DNA from: Streptomyces actinomycinicus
Lineage (GTDB): Bacteria; Actinomycetota; Actinomycetes; Streptomycetales; Streptomycetaceae
NCBI RefSeq assembly: GCF_016741775.1
Contig: NZ_JAERRK010000017.1
Coordinates: forward strand, 1 to 64,000
Length of the DNA stretch: 64,000 bases
Direction of reading: 5' to 3'
The translations under genes were made by a program, and so were the position numbers. The notes under the pieces are model-generated. The model had not been told where the DNA came from. It did no database searches and saw only the letters and a list, made by a program, of their open reading frames with translations. Positions 51,008-59,938 of the stretch are shown here, piece after piece (position 1 is the first letter of the stretch; every line of letters starts with the position of its first letter).

Positions 51008-52602
51008 CGGCCCCGGACGACGCCGACGCCACTGCCACCGGTGCCGGGGGCTGCGGCGGGACCGGTGCTGGTGGCGGTGACCGTGACGGTGCTGGTGGCG
51101 GTGCTGGTGCAGCAGACGGGGGCATATCGTGCGGCGCCGTTCCTGATCCCGGCGTACCGGACGACGGCACATCGTGCGGCGGCCTTCCCGGCCCCGGCGT
51201 ACCGGACGGCGGCACATCGTGCGGCGGCCTTCCCGGCCCCGGCGTACCGGACGGCGGCATACCGCAGCCCCCGCCCGTCATCGAGCGCCGGCTGCACCCG
51301 GTCACGCCCTTCCGCCGGGCCTGGGCCCCTGTCGCCGTACTGGCCGGCTGGGCGGTGCACGACCCGAACGGCACCCAGCAGCAGCTGGCGCGGCTGACCA
51401 CCACCATGCTCCTGCTGGGGCTCGCGGTGCTGGTGCCGGTCGCCGGCCTCTACGGCTTCCTCTCCTGGTGGTTCACGCACTTCGCGGTCACCGACACCGA
51501 ACTGCGCATCCGCACCGGACTGCTGTTCCGGCGCACCGCGCACATCCGGCTGGAGCGCATCCAGGCCGTGGACGTCTCCCGCCCGCTCCTCGCGCGCGTG
51601 GCGGGCGTGGCGAAGCTCCGGATCGACGTCGTCGGCGCCGACGACAAGGACGAACTGGCCTTCCTGGGCGAGCGGGAGGCGAGCGCCCTGCGGGCCGAGC
51701 TGCTCGCGCGTGCCGCGGGGTTCGCGCCCGAGACGGCGCAGGAAATAGGCGAGGCACCGGCGCGCGTCCTGCTGCGGGTGCCGCCGCGCGAGCTGGCGCG
51801 CTCCCTGGCGCTGACAGGGGCCACCTGGGGCACGCTGTGCGGCGCGCTCGTCGTACCGACCCTGCTGTGGCTCACCACCCACAACGTGTGGACGGTCCTC
51901 GCCACCGCACTGCCGCTGCTCGGTGCGGCCGGTGCGAGCGGTGTGGGCCGGTTCGTCAACGATTTCGACTGGACGGTGAGCGAGTCACCGGACGGACTGC
52001 GCATCGACCACGGGCTGCTCGACCGTACGCACGAGACGGTGCCGCCCGGCCGGGTGCAGACCGTACGGATCGTGGAACCGCTGCTGTGGCGGCGACGGGG
52101 GTCCGCCCGCGCGAGCGGAGCCGAGAGCGGGGGAGGCTGGGTCCGGGTGGAACTGGACGTGGCCGGGTCCGCCAACTCGGTGCTGATACCGGTGGCCCCG
52201 CGCGCGGCCGCCGAAGCGGTCGTCGCGCGCGTGCTGCCCGGCGTGACGGTGCCGAGGGAGCTGTCGCGGGCGCCGGGCCGGGCCCGGTGGTGCGTGCCGC
52301 TCTGGTGGCGCGGGCACCGGCTCGCGGTCACCGGCGCGGTGTTCGCCTCCCGGAGCGGCCTGCTGTGCCGCCGGCTCTCGCTGGTCCCGCACGCCAAGGT
52401 GCAGAGCGTACGGCTCACCCAGGGGCCCTGGGAACGCCGCTGGGGGCTCGCCGACGTACACGTGGACACGGGGGCCGACAAGACCGTAACGGCGCGGCTG
52501 CGGGGCGCCGAGGAGGCCGTGCGGTTCCTGGACGAACAGGCGGAGCGGTCCCGGACGGGCCGCAGGGACGCCCCACCGGACCGCTGGATGTCCACGGCCT
52601 GA
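51004..52602 (+). CDS. PH-domain (YdbT-like) membrane protein
   Basis: The 532-aa protein carries two to three bPH2 domains (FAVTDTELRIRTGLLFRRTA, WTVSESPDGLRIDHGLLDRT, LAVTGAVFASRSGLLCRRLS) alternating with membrane helices (LLLGLAVLVPVAGLYGFL, TLCGALVVPTLLWLTTH). The N-terminus of about 85 residues is a Gly/Cys/Pro repeat (GTSCGGLPGPGVPDG units) not found in the family, made by 45-bp DNA repeats. It begins at a GTG overlapping the previous stop. The two proteins are likely a complex in the membrane. Confidence 0.85.
   Translation: MTAPDDADATATGAGGCGGTGAGGGDRDGAGGGAGAADGGISCGAVPDPGVPDDGTSCGGLPGPGVPDGGTSCGGLPGPGVPDGGIPQPPPVIERRLHPVTPFRRAWAPVAVLAGWAVHDPNGTQQQLARLTTTMLLLGLAVLVPVAGLYGFLSWWFTHFAVTDTELRIRTGLLFRRTAHIRLERIQAVDVSRPLLARVAGVAKLRIDVVGADDKDELAFLGEREASALRAELLARAAGFAPETAQEIGEAPARVLLRVPPRELARSLALTGATWGTLCGALVVPTLLWLTTHNVWTVLATALPLLGAAGASGVGRFVNDFDWTVSESPDGLRIDHGLLDRTHETVPPGRVQTVRIVEPLLWRRRGSARASGAESGGGWVRVELDVAGSANSVLIPVAPRAAAEAVVARVLPGVTVPRELSRAPGRARWCVPLWWRGHRLAVTGAVFASRSGLLCRRLSLVPHAKVQSVRLTQGPWERRWGLADVHVDTGADKTVTARLRGAEEAVRFLDEQAERSRTGRRDAPPDRWMSTA
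51127..51261. repeat. 45-bp tandem repeats in PH gene 2
   Basis: Three copies start at 51127, 51172 and 51217, each beginning TCGTGCGGCGG(C)C and ending in GGCACA or GGCATA. They encode 15-aa units with the core SCGGLPGPGVPDGG. Each adds one Cys. Confidence 0.88.
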
Positions 52603-52826
52603 CGCCCGCCCCACCACCGCCCGGCCCCTTCACCGCGCCACCACCGCACAGCCGCACCGCCGCACCGCGCCACCACCGCACCGCGCCACCACCGCACCAC
52701 CGCACCAGCGCGCACCAAGGCGACGCGCAACGTGCAGCGGACGGCGGCGTCAGGCGACGAACGACGGCACGACGGACGACAGGCGACAGGCGACAGGCGA
52801 CAAGCGACGGCACATCGAGGTGTCAT

Positions 52827-52846
52827 CGGATCGACGCGTCGATCCG
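52827..52846. repeat. Perfect 20-bp palindrome
   Basis: CGGATCGACGCGTCGATCCG is fully self-complementary with no spacer. It lies between two convergent genes, so it is unlikely to be a promoter operator. It could extrude or serve as a recognition site. Confidence 0.7.
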
Positions 52847-52856
52847 TCGACGCAGC

Positions 52857-52889
52857 GGGCCCGGCCTCCCCCGTGGGAAGGCCGGGCCC
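52857..52889. terminator. Bidirectional hairpin
   Basis: GGGCCCGGCCT (52857-52867) pairs perfectly with AGGCCGGGCCC (52879-52889), and inner CCC/GGG extends the stem. It is placed between the convergent PH2 and coiled-coil genes. Confidence 0.8.
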
Positions 52890-52925
52890 GATCGCCTGCG
52901 TGTGCGGCGTACGGCTGACTTCGGC

Positions 52926-54527
52926 TCAGGAGGCGGCCGTGTGCAGCCCCTGCACGTCGATCTGCTCGGTCTCGTCGTGTGCCGTCAGGTCGATGACCTG
53001 GCCGACGCCCTGCGACTGCGCGTCGGCGGGCTTGAACCCGGCCTCGGCCTCGGCCTTGTGCACGGCGAGGGCCTCCGGGCCGACCACGTCGGCGAGGTCT
53101 TCGTTCTGCACGGAGTCCAGCGTGTCCTTCGAGTCGCCCTTCTGGGTGCCGAAGAAGTCGAAGCCGCCCTCGACCACGGGGCGCCGCACGGGCGCGGCCG
53201 GTACGACGGCCACCGCGGTCGGCACCGTGAAGTGCCCGGCGGGCGTCTGCCCCGCGCGCGTGGTGACGTCGGCCGCCGACGCGACCTCGGACGCATGCGC
53301 GGCCGCAGACGCATGCGCGGCCTCGGACGCAGATGCGATATCGGCCGTCCCCGTCACGCCTGCCGTGGCATGTTCTCCTTTGGCGTCGGCCCCGGCCTCG
53401 GCCACCTCGCTCGCGGGAGCCTCCGGCGCCCCGGCCGCGCTCTCGACGGCCTCGGACATCTCCCGGTCCCCGGCGACCTCGGCCACCTCGGGCCCGGCCG
53501 GCCCGGCCTCGGAAACGCCGGCCCCGGACACCTGAGCGTCGCCGACCTCGGCCCCGGACACCAGAGAGCCAGACACCTCGGCTCCGGGCGCCGTGGCAAC
53601 CTCCGGCTCGTCGCCGGCCTGCCCCTCGGTCTGTCCCTCGGTCTGTCCCTCGGCCACGGCCACGGCCTCAGCGCCGACTTCAGCTTCGTCCACGACTTCG
53701 GCCTCGGTCTCGGCCTTGGCCTCCGCCTCCGCTTCCCCCTCGGCCTCGGCCTCCGCCTCCGCCTCCGCCGGAGCGTCCCCCCGGTCGAACCGGGCCAGGG
53801 CGGTCAGGGCCCGCCGGTACAGCCGGGCACCATCGGCCGAGAACACCGCCTCCGTCGCCGACCGGCCAGCGGCGGCCCCCGAACCCTCCGAGCCGTCCGT
53901 ACCCTCCGAGCCCTTCGAGCCCTTCGAGCCCTTCAAGTCCTCGGCACGATCGGCACCATCCGCGCCCTCGGCGGCTCCGGCATCCCGGGGCCCTTCGGGC
54001 CCCCCGGTGGCCGTCCCGTCCGGTCCGGCGTGCCGTGCGGGCGGCAGGGCGGGCGCGGACGTGGGCTCGGGCGCCGACTCCAGCTCCAGCAGCCGGCGTC
54101 CCTCCAGGGCGCTCGCGCGCTCGGTCTCCGCCGTGGCGTACCGGCGCAGCAGGGACGCGTGCTCGTTACGCAGCCCGGCCAGCTCGGTCCTCTTGGCACG
54201 CAGCCGCTGCTCGAGCTTGGCGCGCAGCTCGCGGGACTCCTCGAGGTCGGTCTCCAGTTCGGCGACCCGTTCCTCGTAGCGCCACTCGTCGCCGGCACGC
54301 GCGCGCGTGAGTTCGGCGACCTGCTTGCCCGCCTGCGCGTCCCAGCGGCGCATCACGACCGCGCCGACGACCGCCGTCGCGGCGGCCGCGGCAGCCAGCG
54401 CGCGCAACACCGTGGCCTCGGAGAACGCCCAGGGACCCAGCGCGCAGACGACGGAGACACCGGCGATCGCCGAAGGAGGCAACAGCCGGTGCAGAGGAGG
54501 GGAATGGCGGTGGCGTCCACGTGGCAT
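52926..54527 (-). CDS. Coiled-coil membrane protein, Glu/Ala-rich
   Basis: The 533-aa protein has two short N-terminal membrane helices (AIAGVSVVCALGPWAF, VLRALAAAAAATAVVGAVV), a coiled coil (about 65-145, AELETDLEESRELRAKLEQR), a helical patch (VFSADGARLYRRALTALARF) and long low-complexity stretches of EAEAEAEAEG and GTEG-type repeats to about 430. The last 90 residues (VEGGFDFFGTQKGDSKDTLD) look ordered. TAAGTT 7 nt before the ATG at 54527 supports a leaderless start. The function is unknown; a structural or cell-division-associated role would fit. Confidence 0.75.
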   Translation of the reverse strand: MPRGRHRHSPPLHRLLPPSAIAGVSVVCALGPWAFSEATVLRALAAAAAATAVVGAVVMRRWDAQAGKQVAELTRARAGDEWRYEERVAELETDLEESRELRAKLEQRLRAKRTELAGLRNEHASLLRRYATAETERASALEGRRLLELESAPEPTSAPALPPARHAGPDGTATGGPEGPRDAGAAEGADGADRAEDLKGSKGSKGSEGTDGSEGSGAAAGRSATEAVFSADGARLYRRALTALARFDRGDAPAEAEAEAEAEGEAEAEAKAETEAEVVDEAEVGAEAVAVAEGQTEGQTEGQAGDEPEVATAPGAEVSGSLVSGAEVGDAQVSGAGVSEAGPAGPEVAEVAGDREMSEAVESAAGAPEAPASEVAEAGADAKGEHATAGVTGTADIASASEAAHASAAAHASEVASAADVTTRAGQTPAGHFTVPTAVAVVPAAPVRRPVVEGGFDFFGTQKGDSKDTLDSVQNEDLADVVGPEALAVHKAEAEAGFKPADAQSQGVGQVIDLTAHDETEQIDVQGLHTAAS

Positions 54528-54625
54528 GGCCAGAAACTTACCGCGCGTAGGCGAATCGCGGACCCCCGCCCCGTAAAAACACAGCCACACCGGAGCTTTC
54601 ACGGGACGTCAGGGGTGCGCCGGGA

Positions 54626-55753
54626 TCAGCGGTCGGTGAGCCGCCCGCTGATCCACTGGAGGGTCGGCGGGATCTCGCGCCGCCAGGTGTTGAAGTTGTG
54701 GCCGCCGCTCTCGAGGATGATCGAGGAGATCCGGGTCAGGTTCGTGGCCTGCACACGCTCTATGAACCTCATCGTGTCGTTGTAGTTGTGCTCGCCCACC
54801 TTGCTGCTGGTCACGAGCAGCGAGGTGTCCGGCGCGGGCTCGTTCTTGAGGTACCACCACAGGTCGGCACGATTCTGCAGCTTCTTGTCGCCGTGGAAGA
54901 GGTCACCGGTCGTGGGGTCGATCGGCGCCTTGTAGTACGGCGACAGGCCGGCGCCGGCCGCGTACACACCGGGGTGGTGCATGGCCAGCTTGAGGGCGCA
55001 GTAGCCGCCCGTGGAGTCGCCGATGACACCCCAGCTGCCGGGACGCTTGCCGGCCCGGTAGTGGGTGAGGACGGCCTCCGGGAGATCTTTGGCGAAAAAC
55101 GTTTCCGCCTGCGGCCCGCCCGGGACGTCCACGCACTCGGTGTCCCTCGGCGGCGCCACGGTCGGCCGCAGCATCACCAGGATCATCGGCTGCATCCGCC
55201 CGTCCTTGGCGAGCCGCTGTGCCGTGCTCGGGTAGTTCAGTTTGTCCACCAGCGACTGCGCGGTGCCCGGGTAGCCGGTCAGCACGACCGCGACGGGGAA
55301 CGTGCGCGTGCGGTACTGCGGCTGGAAGTACTCCGGCGGCAGATAGACGTACGCGGGCGTGCCGATGTGGCTCGTACGGCCGACGATGTCGACCTTCTGG
55401 ATCTGGCCGCCCGTCTCCGGCCGTGCGGTGGCCACGCCGGGCACGTCGGAGGTGGAGACCACCTGGAGCGGACCGCCGGTGCTGCCGTTGACCGAGTGGT
55501 CGACGACGATCCCCTGGTCGGTCTCCTTGCCGAACAGGTCCGCCCAGCTGGCGTAGAAACCGAAGGCCTGGTTGGCGGCGAGGCCCAGGGAGGCGAAGAG
55601 CGCCAGCTGGGTGGACAGCAGCAGTCCGACCCGGCCGCTGACGGTCCGCCAGTTCTGCCGGGCGAGGCGCGGCCACAGCCACACCGTGCCGATGAACAGC
55701 ACGGCGGCGATCGCAATTGCCAGCACCAGCACTTTGTTGCTCGTGAGACCCAT
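54626..55753 (-). CDS. Exported alpha/beta-hydrolase esterase
   Basis: The 375-aa protein has two to three N-terminal hydrophobic segments (VLVLAIAIAAVLFIGTVWLW, RVGLLLSTQLALFASLGLAA) and an esterase-D/antigen-85-like domain. Nucleophile Ser247 is in GDSTGGYCAL, and the catalytic His352 in ESGGHNFNTW; Asp is not placed. It would act outside the membrane on esters of lipids or glycans. Its gene diverges from the MprF-like gene, with 203 nt between them. In S. coelicolor homologues of both are linked to the envelope-stress response (recalled, not tested). Confidence 0.85.
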   Translation of the reverse strand: MGLTSNKVLVLAIAIAAVLFIGTVWLWPRLARQNWRTVSGRVGLLLSTQLALFASLGLAANQAFGFYASWADLFGKETDQGIVVDHSVNGSTGGPLQVVSTSDVPGVATARPETGGQIQKVDIVGRTSHIGTPAYVYLPPEYFQPQYRTRTFPVAVVLTGYPGTAQSLVDKLNYPSTAQRLAKDGRMQPMILVMLRPTVAPPRDTECVDVPGGPQAETFFAKDLPEAVLTHYRAGKRPGSWGVIGDSTGGYCALKLAMHHPGVYAAGAGLSPYYKAPIDPTTGDLFHGDKKLQNRADLWWYLKNEPAPDTSLLVTSSKVGEHNYNDTMRFIERVQATNLTRISSIILESGGHNFNTWRREIPPTLQWISGRLTDR

Positions 55754-55860
55754 GGGCTGTTTCCTGCCTGCGCTTTCCGCCCGTGCCGCGCCCACGCTTC
55801 GTCGCGAGGGTTTGCCCGGGGCTTTCCTTGGCCTTTGACCCGACTTTCCGGTGGGGAGTG

Positions 55861-55887
55861 AACCTCTCTCCCCGAGACACCGTCCTA
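55861..55887 (+). promoter_or_regulatory. Sigma-E-type promoter of MprF-like gene
   Basis: AACC (55861-55864) at -35, a 16-nt spacer and CGTCCTA (55881-55887) at -10 fit the AAC/CGTC pattern of ECF sigma-E promoters. The start of transcription should be near 55893, about 64 nt before the ATG at 55957. SigE is encoded at 21.7 kb. Confidence 0.6.
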
Positions 55888-55956
55888 GAGGGCGCAATGT
55901 CGCCGGATGCCCGATCGGGCCCGGGTTCAAGGTCTCTCGCAGAACTACGGGATGCG

Positions 55957-57795
55957 ATGTCTGTCAGGATAGATGGGGAAATGTCGGGCGGGGTTCCGAG
56001 CCGATCAAGCCGGGCGCGGCGCGTGCTGCGCGGCCCGCGCCCCGAGGCTGTTCCCGCTCTGGTCGGCCGGGCGGCCGCTCTCGTGGGCCTCCTGGACATC
56101 GCCGGGGGTGTGTTCCCGCGCTTCCGTCACAGCCGTATGCACGCCATCGCCGAGGTGCTGCCAGGCTCCTTCGGGCCCTTCGCCGCGGCCCTCTCGCTCA
56201 GCGCCGGCGTGCTGTTGCTGCTGCTGGCCCACGGGCTGAAGCGGCGCAAGCGCCGGGCGTGGCGTGCCGCGGTGGCGCTGCTGCCGGCGGGTGCGGCGGC
56301 GCAGTTCGCCTACCGGCACTCGCTCGTCGGGGTGTTCATCGCGGTCGCGCTGCTGGTGCCGCTGCTGCGGCACCGGGACCAGTTCGCGGCCCTGCCCGAC
56401 CCGCGCAGCAGGTGGCGCGCGCTCGCCAACTTCGTGCTCATGGGCGCGGGTTCCCTCGCCCTCGGGCTGGTCATCGTCAGCGTCCACCCGGACCGGACGA
56501 TCGGTAACCCGAGCCTGGCCGACCGGCTCACCCACGTCGTCTACGGCCTGTTCGGCTTCGAAGGCCCGGTCGACTACCTGGGCAACACCTCCTGGACGGT
56601 GGCCTTCTCCCTCGGTGCCCTCGGCTGGATCACCGCGGTCACCACCATCTACCTGGCGTTCCGCCCCGAGCACCCGGCCGCGCGCCTGACCGAGGACGAC
56701 GAGGCCAAACTGCGCACGCTGCTGGAGAAGCACGGCGGGCGCGACTCGCTCGGCCACTTCGCGCTGCGCCGCGACAAGGCCGTGGTCTTCTCGCCGAGCG
56801 GCAAGGCCGCGGTCACCTACCGGGTCGTCTCCGGCGTGATGCTCGCCAGCGGCGACCCGATCGGGGACGTCGAGGCCTGGCCGGGCGCCATCGAGCGGTT
56901 CATGGACGAGGCCAGGGCCCACTCCTGGACCCCGGCGGTCATGGGCTGTTCGGAGACCGGCGGCGAGGTGTGGACCCGCGAGACCGGTCTGGACGCCCTG
57001 GAACTGGGCGACGAGGCGGTGGTGGACGTGGCGGATTTCTCGCTCGCCGGACGCGCGATGCGCAACGTGCGCCAGATGGTCAAGCGCATCGAGCGGGCCG
57101 GCTACGAAACCCGGGTGCGGCGCATCCGTGACCTCGGCGACGCCGAGCTGGAGCGGATCCGCCAGGCGGCGGAGGACTGGCGCGGCACCGACACAGAGCG
57201 CGGTTTCTCCATGGCGCTCGGCCGCATCGGCGACGCCGCCGACAGCGACTGCCTGATCGCCACCGCGCACAAGGCCGACGAGGAGCCGGGCGAGTACGGA
57301 GACCTGAAGGCGATCCTCCACTTCGTGCCGTGGGGCAAGGACGGCGTGTCGCTGGACCTGATGCGCCGTGACCGTGCCGCCGACCCGGGCATGAACGAGC
57401 TGCTGATCGTGGCCGCCCTGCAGGCCGCCCCGAAGTTCGGCATCAACCGGATCTCGCTGAACTTCGCCATGTTCCGCTCGGCCCTGGCCCGCGGCGAGAA
57501 GATCGGCGCCGGCCCGGTGCTGCGCGCCTGGCGCGGGCTGCTGGTGTTCCTCTCCCGCTGGTTCCAGATCGAGTCGCTGTACAAGTTCAACGCCAAGTTC
57601 CAGCCGCGCTGGGAGCCGCGCTTCGTGGTCTACCGGGCCTCCGGTGACCTGCCCCGCATCGGCTTCGCCGCCATGCAGGCGGAGGGCTTCGTCAACCTCG
57701 CCCTGCCGCTGCCGCGATTCCTGCGCCGGCGCCGGGCGGCCGCCCAGCGCCCGTGCGCCCACGCCATGGGTGAACGGGATGTCCGGGCGGCCTGA
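55957..57795 (+). CDS. MprF-like phosphatidylglycerol lysyltransferase
   Basis: The 612-aa membrane protein has an N-terminal block of about six helices (residues 30-230) and a C-terminal DUF2156 domain with two GNAT-like folds (VVFSPSGKAAVTYRVVSGVM, GDPIGDVEAW, LLIVAALQAAPKFGINRISL). It would transfer lysine from Lys-tRNA to phosphatidylglycerol, lowering surface charge and resistance to cationic peptides. No tRNA synthetase domain is fused, unlike mycobacterial LysX. The start is uncertain: ATG 55957 or 55981 both follow the sigma-E-type promoter; the frame before 55893 would not be transcribed from it. Confidence 0.87.
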   Translation: MSVRIDGEMSGGVPSRSSRARRVLRGPRPEAVPALVGRAAALVGLLDIAGGVFPRFRHSRMHAIAEVLPGSFGPFAAALSLSAGVLLLLLAHGLKRRKRRAWRAAVALLPAGAAAQFAYRHSLVGVFIAVALLVPLLRHRDQFAALPDPRSRWRALANFVLMGAGSLALGLVIVSVHPDRTIGNPSLADRLTHVVYGLFGFEGPVDYLGNTSWTVAFSLGALGWITAVTTIYLAFRPEHPAARLTEDDEAKLRTLLEKHGGRDSLGHFALRRDKAVVFSPSGKAAVTYRVVSGVMLASGDPIGDVEAWPGAIERFMDEARAHSWTPAVMGCSETGGEVWTRETGLDALELGDEAVVDVADFSLAGRAMRNVRQMVKRIERAGYETRVRRIRDLGDAELERIRQAAEDWRGTDTERGFSMALGRIGDAADSDCLIATAHKADEEPGEYGDLKAILHFVPWGKDGVSLDLMRRDRAADPGMNELLIVAALQAAPKFGINRISLNFAMFRSALARGEKIGAGPVLRAWRGLLVFLSRWFQIESLYKFNAKFQPRWEPRFVVYRASGDLPRIGFAAMQAEGFVNLALPLPRFLRRRRAAAQRPCAHAMGERDVRAA

Positions 57796-57868
57796 CCCGG
57801 ACGGCCGGCCGGTGCGGCAGCCCGGCCACCGCGCGGTTCCGCTACCGCCCTGGGCCTACGCTGAACGT

Positions 57869-58765
57869 ATGAACAACCTCAGCGGGCGGGGCCGAGTGGC
57901 CGGCCTTCCGGCATGGGACCGGTGTGCCGTCATGGGCGTCGTGAACGTGACTCCGGACTCCTTCTCCGACGGCGGTCACTGGTTCGACACGACCGCCGCC
58001 GTCAAGCACGGCCTGGACCTGGTCGCCGAGGGCGCGGACCTCGTCGACGTGGGCGGCGAGTCCACCCGGCCCGGCGCCACGCGCGTGGACGAGGCCGAGG
58101 AACTGCGCCGGGTCATCCCCGTCGTGCGCGGCCTCGCCTCCGAGGGGGCCGTCGTCTCCGTCGACACCATGCGCGCCTCCGTCGCCGAACAGTCGCTCGC
58201 GGCCGGCGCCTCCCTCGTCAACGATGTCAGCGGCGGCCTCGCCGACCCCGCGATGATCCCGGTGGTCGCCGCGGCGGGCGCCCCCTTCGTCGTCATGCAC
58301 TGGCGCGGCTTCCTGGAGGGCGGCAACGTGCGGGGCGTCTACGAGGACGTCGTCGCCGAGGTCGTGGACGAGCTGCACGCGCGCGTGGAGGCCGTTCTCG
58401 CCGGCGGCATCGCCCCCGACCGCATCGTCGTCGATCCCGGACTCGGCTTCTCCAAGGACGCCGACCACGACCTCGCCCTCCTCGCCCGCCTCGACCGCCT
58501 GCACGCCCTCGGCCACCCCCTCCTGGTCGCCGCCTCCCGCAAGCGGTTCCTCGGCCGGGTCCTGGCGGGCCCCGAGGCGGCGCCGCCGCCCGCACGGGAG
58601 CGCGACGCGGCCACGGCCGCCGTCTCCGCGCTCGCGGCGCACGCCGGCGCGTGGGCGGTGCGCGTGCACGAGGTACGCGCCACCGCGGACGCGGTACGGG
58701 TGGCACGAGCCGTGGAGGGGGCGCGTACGACGGCACCGGCGCCCCGCGCGGAAGGCGACCGGTGA
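57869..58765 (+). CDS. folP: Dihydropteroate synthase
   Basis: FolP joins 6-hydroxymethyl-dihydropterin diphosphate and p-aminobenzoate, the sulfonamide target. The 298-aa TIM barrel has both PROSITE-type motifs: MGVVNVTPDSFSDGGHWFD and DLVDVGGESTRPGA. Also DPGLGFSKD and ASRKRFLG are intact. TACGCT lies exactly 6 nt before the ATG at 57869, so the mRNA is probably leaderless. The next gene overlaps by GTGA. Together with folB and folK it makes dihydropteroate. Confidence 0.95.
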   Translation: MNNLSGRGRVAGLPAWDRCAVMGVVNVTPDSFSDGGHWFDTTAAVKHGLDLVAEGADLVDVGGESTRPGATRVDEAEELRRVIPVVRGLASEGAVVSVDTMRASVAEQSLAAGASLVNDVSGGLADPAMIPVVAAAGAPFVVMHWRGFLEGGNVRGVYEDVVAEVVDELHARVEAVLAGGIAPDRIVVDPGLGFSKDADHDLALLARLDRLHALGHPLLVAASRKRFLGRVLAGPEAAPPPARERDAATAAVSALAAHAGAWAVRVHEVRATADAVRVARAVEGARTTAPAPRAEGDR

Positions 58766-59298
58766 GCGCCCCGCACACCGACGTCGAGCACGTGGAGGCC
58801 GCCAACACCGCCTTCTACGAGGCACTCGAGCGCGGCGACTTCGAGGAGGTGTCGTCCCTCTGGCTCACCCCCGCCGACCTGGGCGTGGACGAGACGTACC
58901 ACGACCCCGCGGACGCCGGCGTGATCTCCTGCGTGCACCCCGGCTGGCCGGTGCTCACCGGCCGCGGCGAGGTCCTCAGGTCGTACGCACTGATCATGGC
59001 CAACACCGACTACATCCAGTTCTTCCTCACCGACGTGCACGTCTCGGTGACCGGCGACACCGCCCTCGTCACCTGCACCGAGAACATCCTCAGCGGCGGC
59101 CCCGCCCCGCAGGACGGCGCGGAACTCGGCCCCCTGGTCGGCCAGCTCGTGGTCGCCACCAACGTGTTCCGGCGTACGCCCTCCGGCTGGAAGATCTGGG
59201 CGCACCACGCCTCCCCCGTGCTGGCCGAGAGCGACGACGGCGACGAGGACGACACCGGCGTGAACGGTGTGAACCCGGACGACGATCCCCTCGCCTGA
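58762..59298 (+). CDS. NTF2-like (SnoaL/DUF4440 type) protein
   Basis: The 178-aa protein has an NTF2-like cone fold: VEAANTAFYEALERGDFEEV, a central VLTGRGEVLRSYALIMAN, and VVATNVFRRTPSGWKIWAHH. Such proteins are enzymes or ligand-binding domains; the C-terminal 25 residues are acidic and disordered (ESDDGDEDD). The GTG start overlaps the folP stop, and the gene lies between folP and folB, so a link to folate metabolism is possible but unproven. This position is common in Streptomyces. Confidence 0.85.
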   Translation: MSAPHTDVEHVEAANTAFYEALERGDFEEVSSLWLTPADLGVDETYHDPADAGVISCVHPGWPVLTGRGEVLRSYALIMANTDYIQFFLTDVHVSVTGDTALVTCTENILSGGPAPQDGAELGPLVGQLVVATNVFRRTPSGWKIWAHHASPVLAESDDGDEDDTGVNGVNPDDDPLA

Positions 59299-59373
59299 GG
59301 GGGCGGACACACCCCGGCCGTGCCACGGGGCGGCCGGGACCGGGCAGGGGGGCGAGGAGTGGTTGGAATCACC

Positions 59374-59385
59374 TACCCGCGGGTA
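59374..59385. promoter_or_regulatory. 12-bp palindrome before folB
   Basis: TACCCGCGGGTA is a perfect palindrome in the 280-bp gap between the NTF2-like gene and folB. TTGGAA lies 8 nt before it and TATGAG overlaps its end, so it may sit in a promoter spacer. Another possible -10 (TAGATT, 59502-59507) is nearer to folB. Confidence 0.4.
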
Positions 59386-59578
59386 TGAGCGGCTACCAGT
59401 CCATGACACGGCCGGGTTCCCCAGGGGAAACAGCCGGTGAACCCTCCAGAGACCCGCCCGGCCGCACGCCCCGGTGGCCCGGCTTTGTCAGTGTCCGCAG
59501 GTAGATTCGTCTGAGGCCGGTGTTCCGCCCGCACGCGGTACGCACCAGCCGTTCCCGACGATTGCAGGAGTGATTCGC

Positions 59579-59938
59579 GTGGATCGTGTCGCGCTGCGCG
59601 GCCTGAAGGCCCGCGGGCACCACGGTGTGTTCCCCAAGGAGCGCGAGGAGGGCCAGACCTTCATCGTGGACCTCGTCCTGGGTCTGGACACCCGGCCGGC
59701 CGCGGCGGACGACGACCTGACGAAGACCGTGCACTACGGCATCGTGGCCGAGGAGGTCGTGGCCGCGGTCGAGGGCGAGCCGGTGAACCTCATCGAGACG
59801 CTGGCCGAGCGGATCGCCCAGACCTGTCTGAAGCACGAAGGGGTTCAGCAGGTCGAGGTCTGCGTCCACAAGCCGGACGCGCCGATCACCGTCCCCTTCG
59901 ACGACGTGACCGTCACCATCACCCGGAGCCGAGTATGA
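59579..59938 (+). CDS. folB: Dihydroneopterin aldolase
   Basis: FolB converts 7,8-dihydroneopterin to 6-hydroxymethyl-dihydropterin and glycolaldehyde. It has 119 aa, the usual length, with DRVALRGLKARGHHGVFPKE, TVHYGIVAEEV and LIETLAERIA, including the conserved Tyr and Glu. GTG start with GCAGGAG 8 nt upstream fixes it over the longer frame. The stop overlaps the folK ATG (ATGA). Confidence 0.94.
   Translation: MDRVALRGLKARGHHGVFPKEREEGQTFIVDLVLGLDTRPAAADDDLTKTVHYGIVAEEVVAAVEGEPVNLIETLAERIAQTCLKHEGVQQVEVCVHKPDAPITVPFDDVTVTITRSRV

Larger units (their letters stand above)
52603..52925. other. 323-bp intergenic region with simple repeats
   Basis: No gene is seen. It holds CCACCACCGCA-type simple repeats (52610-52720), four 7-nt repeats ACAGGCG (about 52775-52800), a 20-bp perfect palindrome and a terminator hairpin, annotated separately. 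It separates convergent genes. Confidence 0.6.

Noticed and set aside
51174..54785. 1203-codon plus-strand frame
   Set aside because: Composition is Arg/Ala/Gly-rich shadow of the PH gene and of the antisense coiled-coil gene; no domain is seen.
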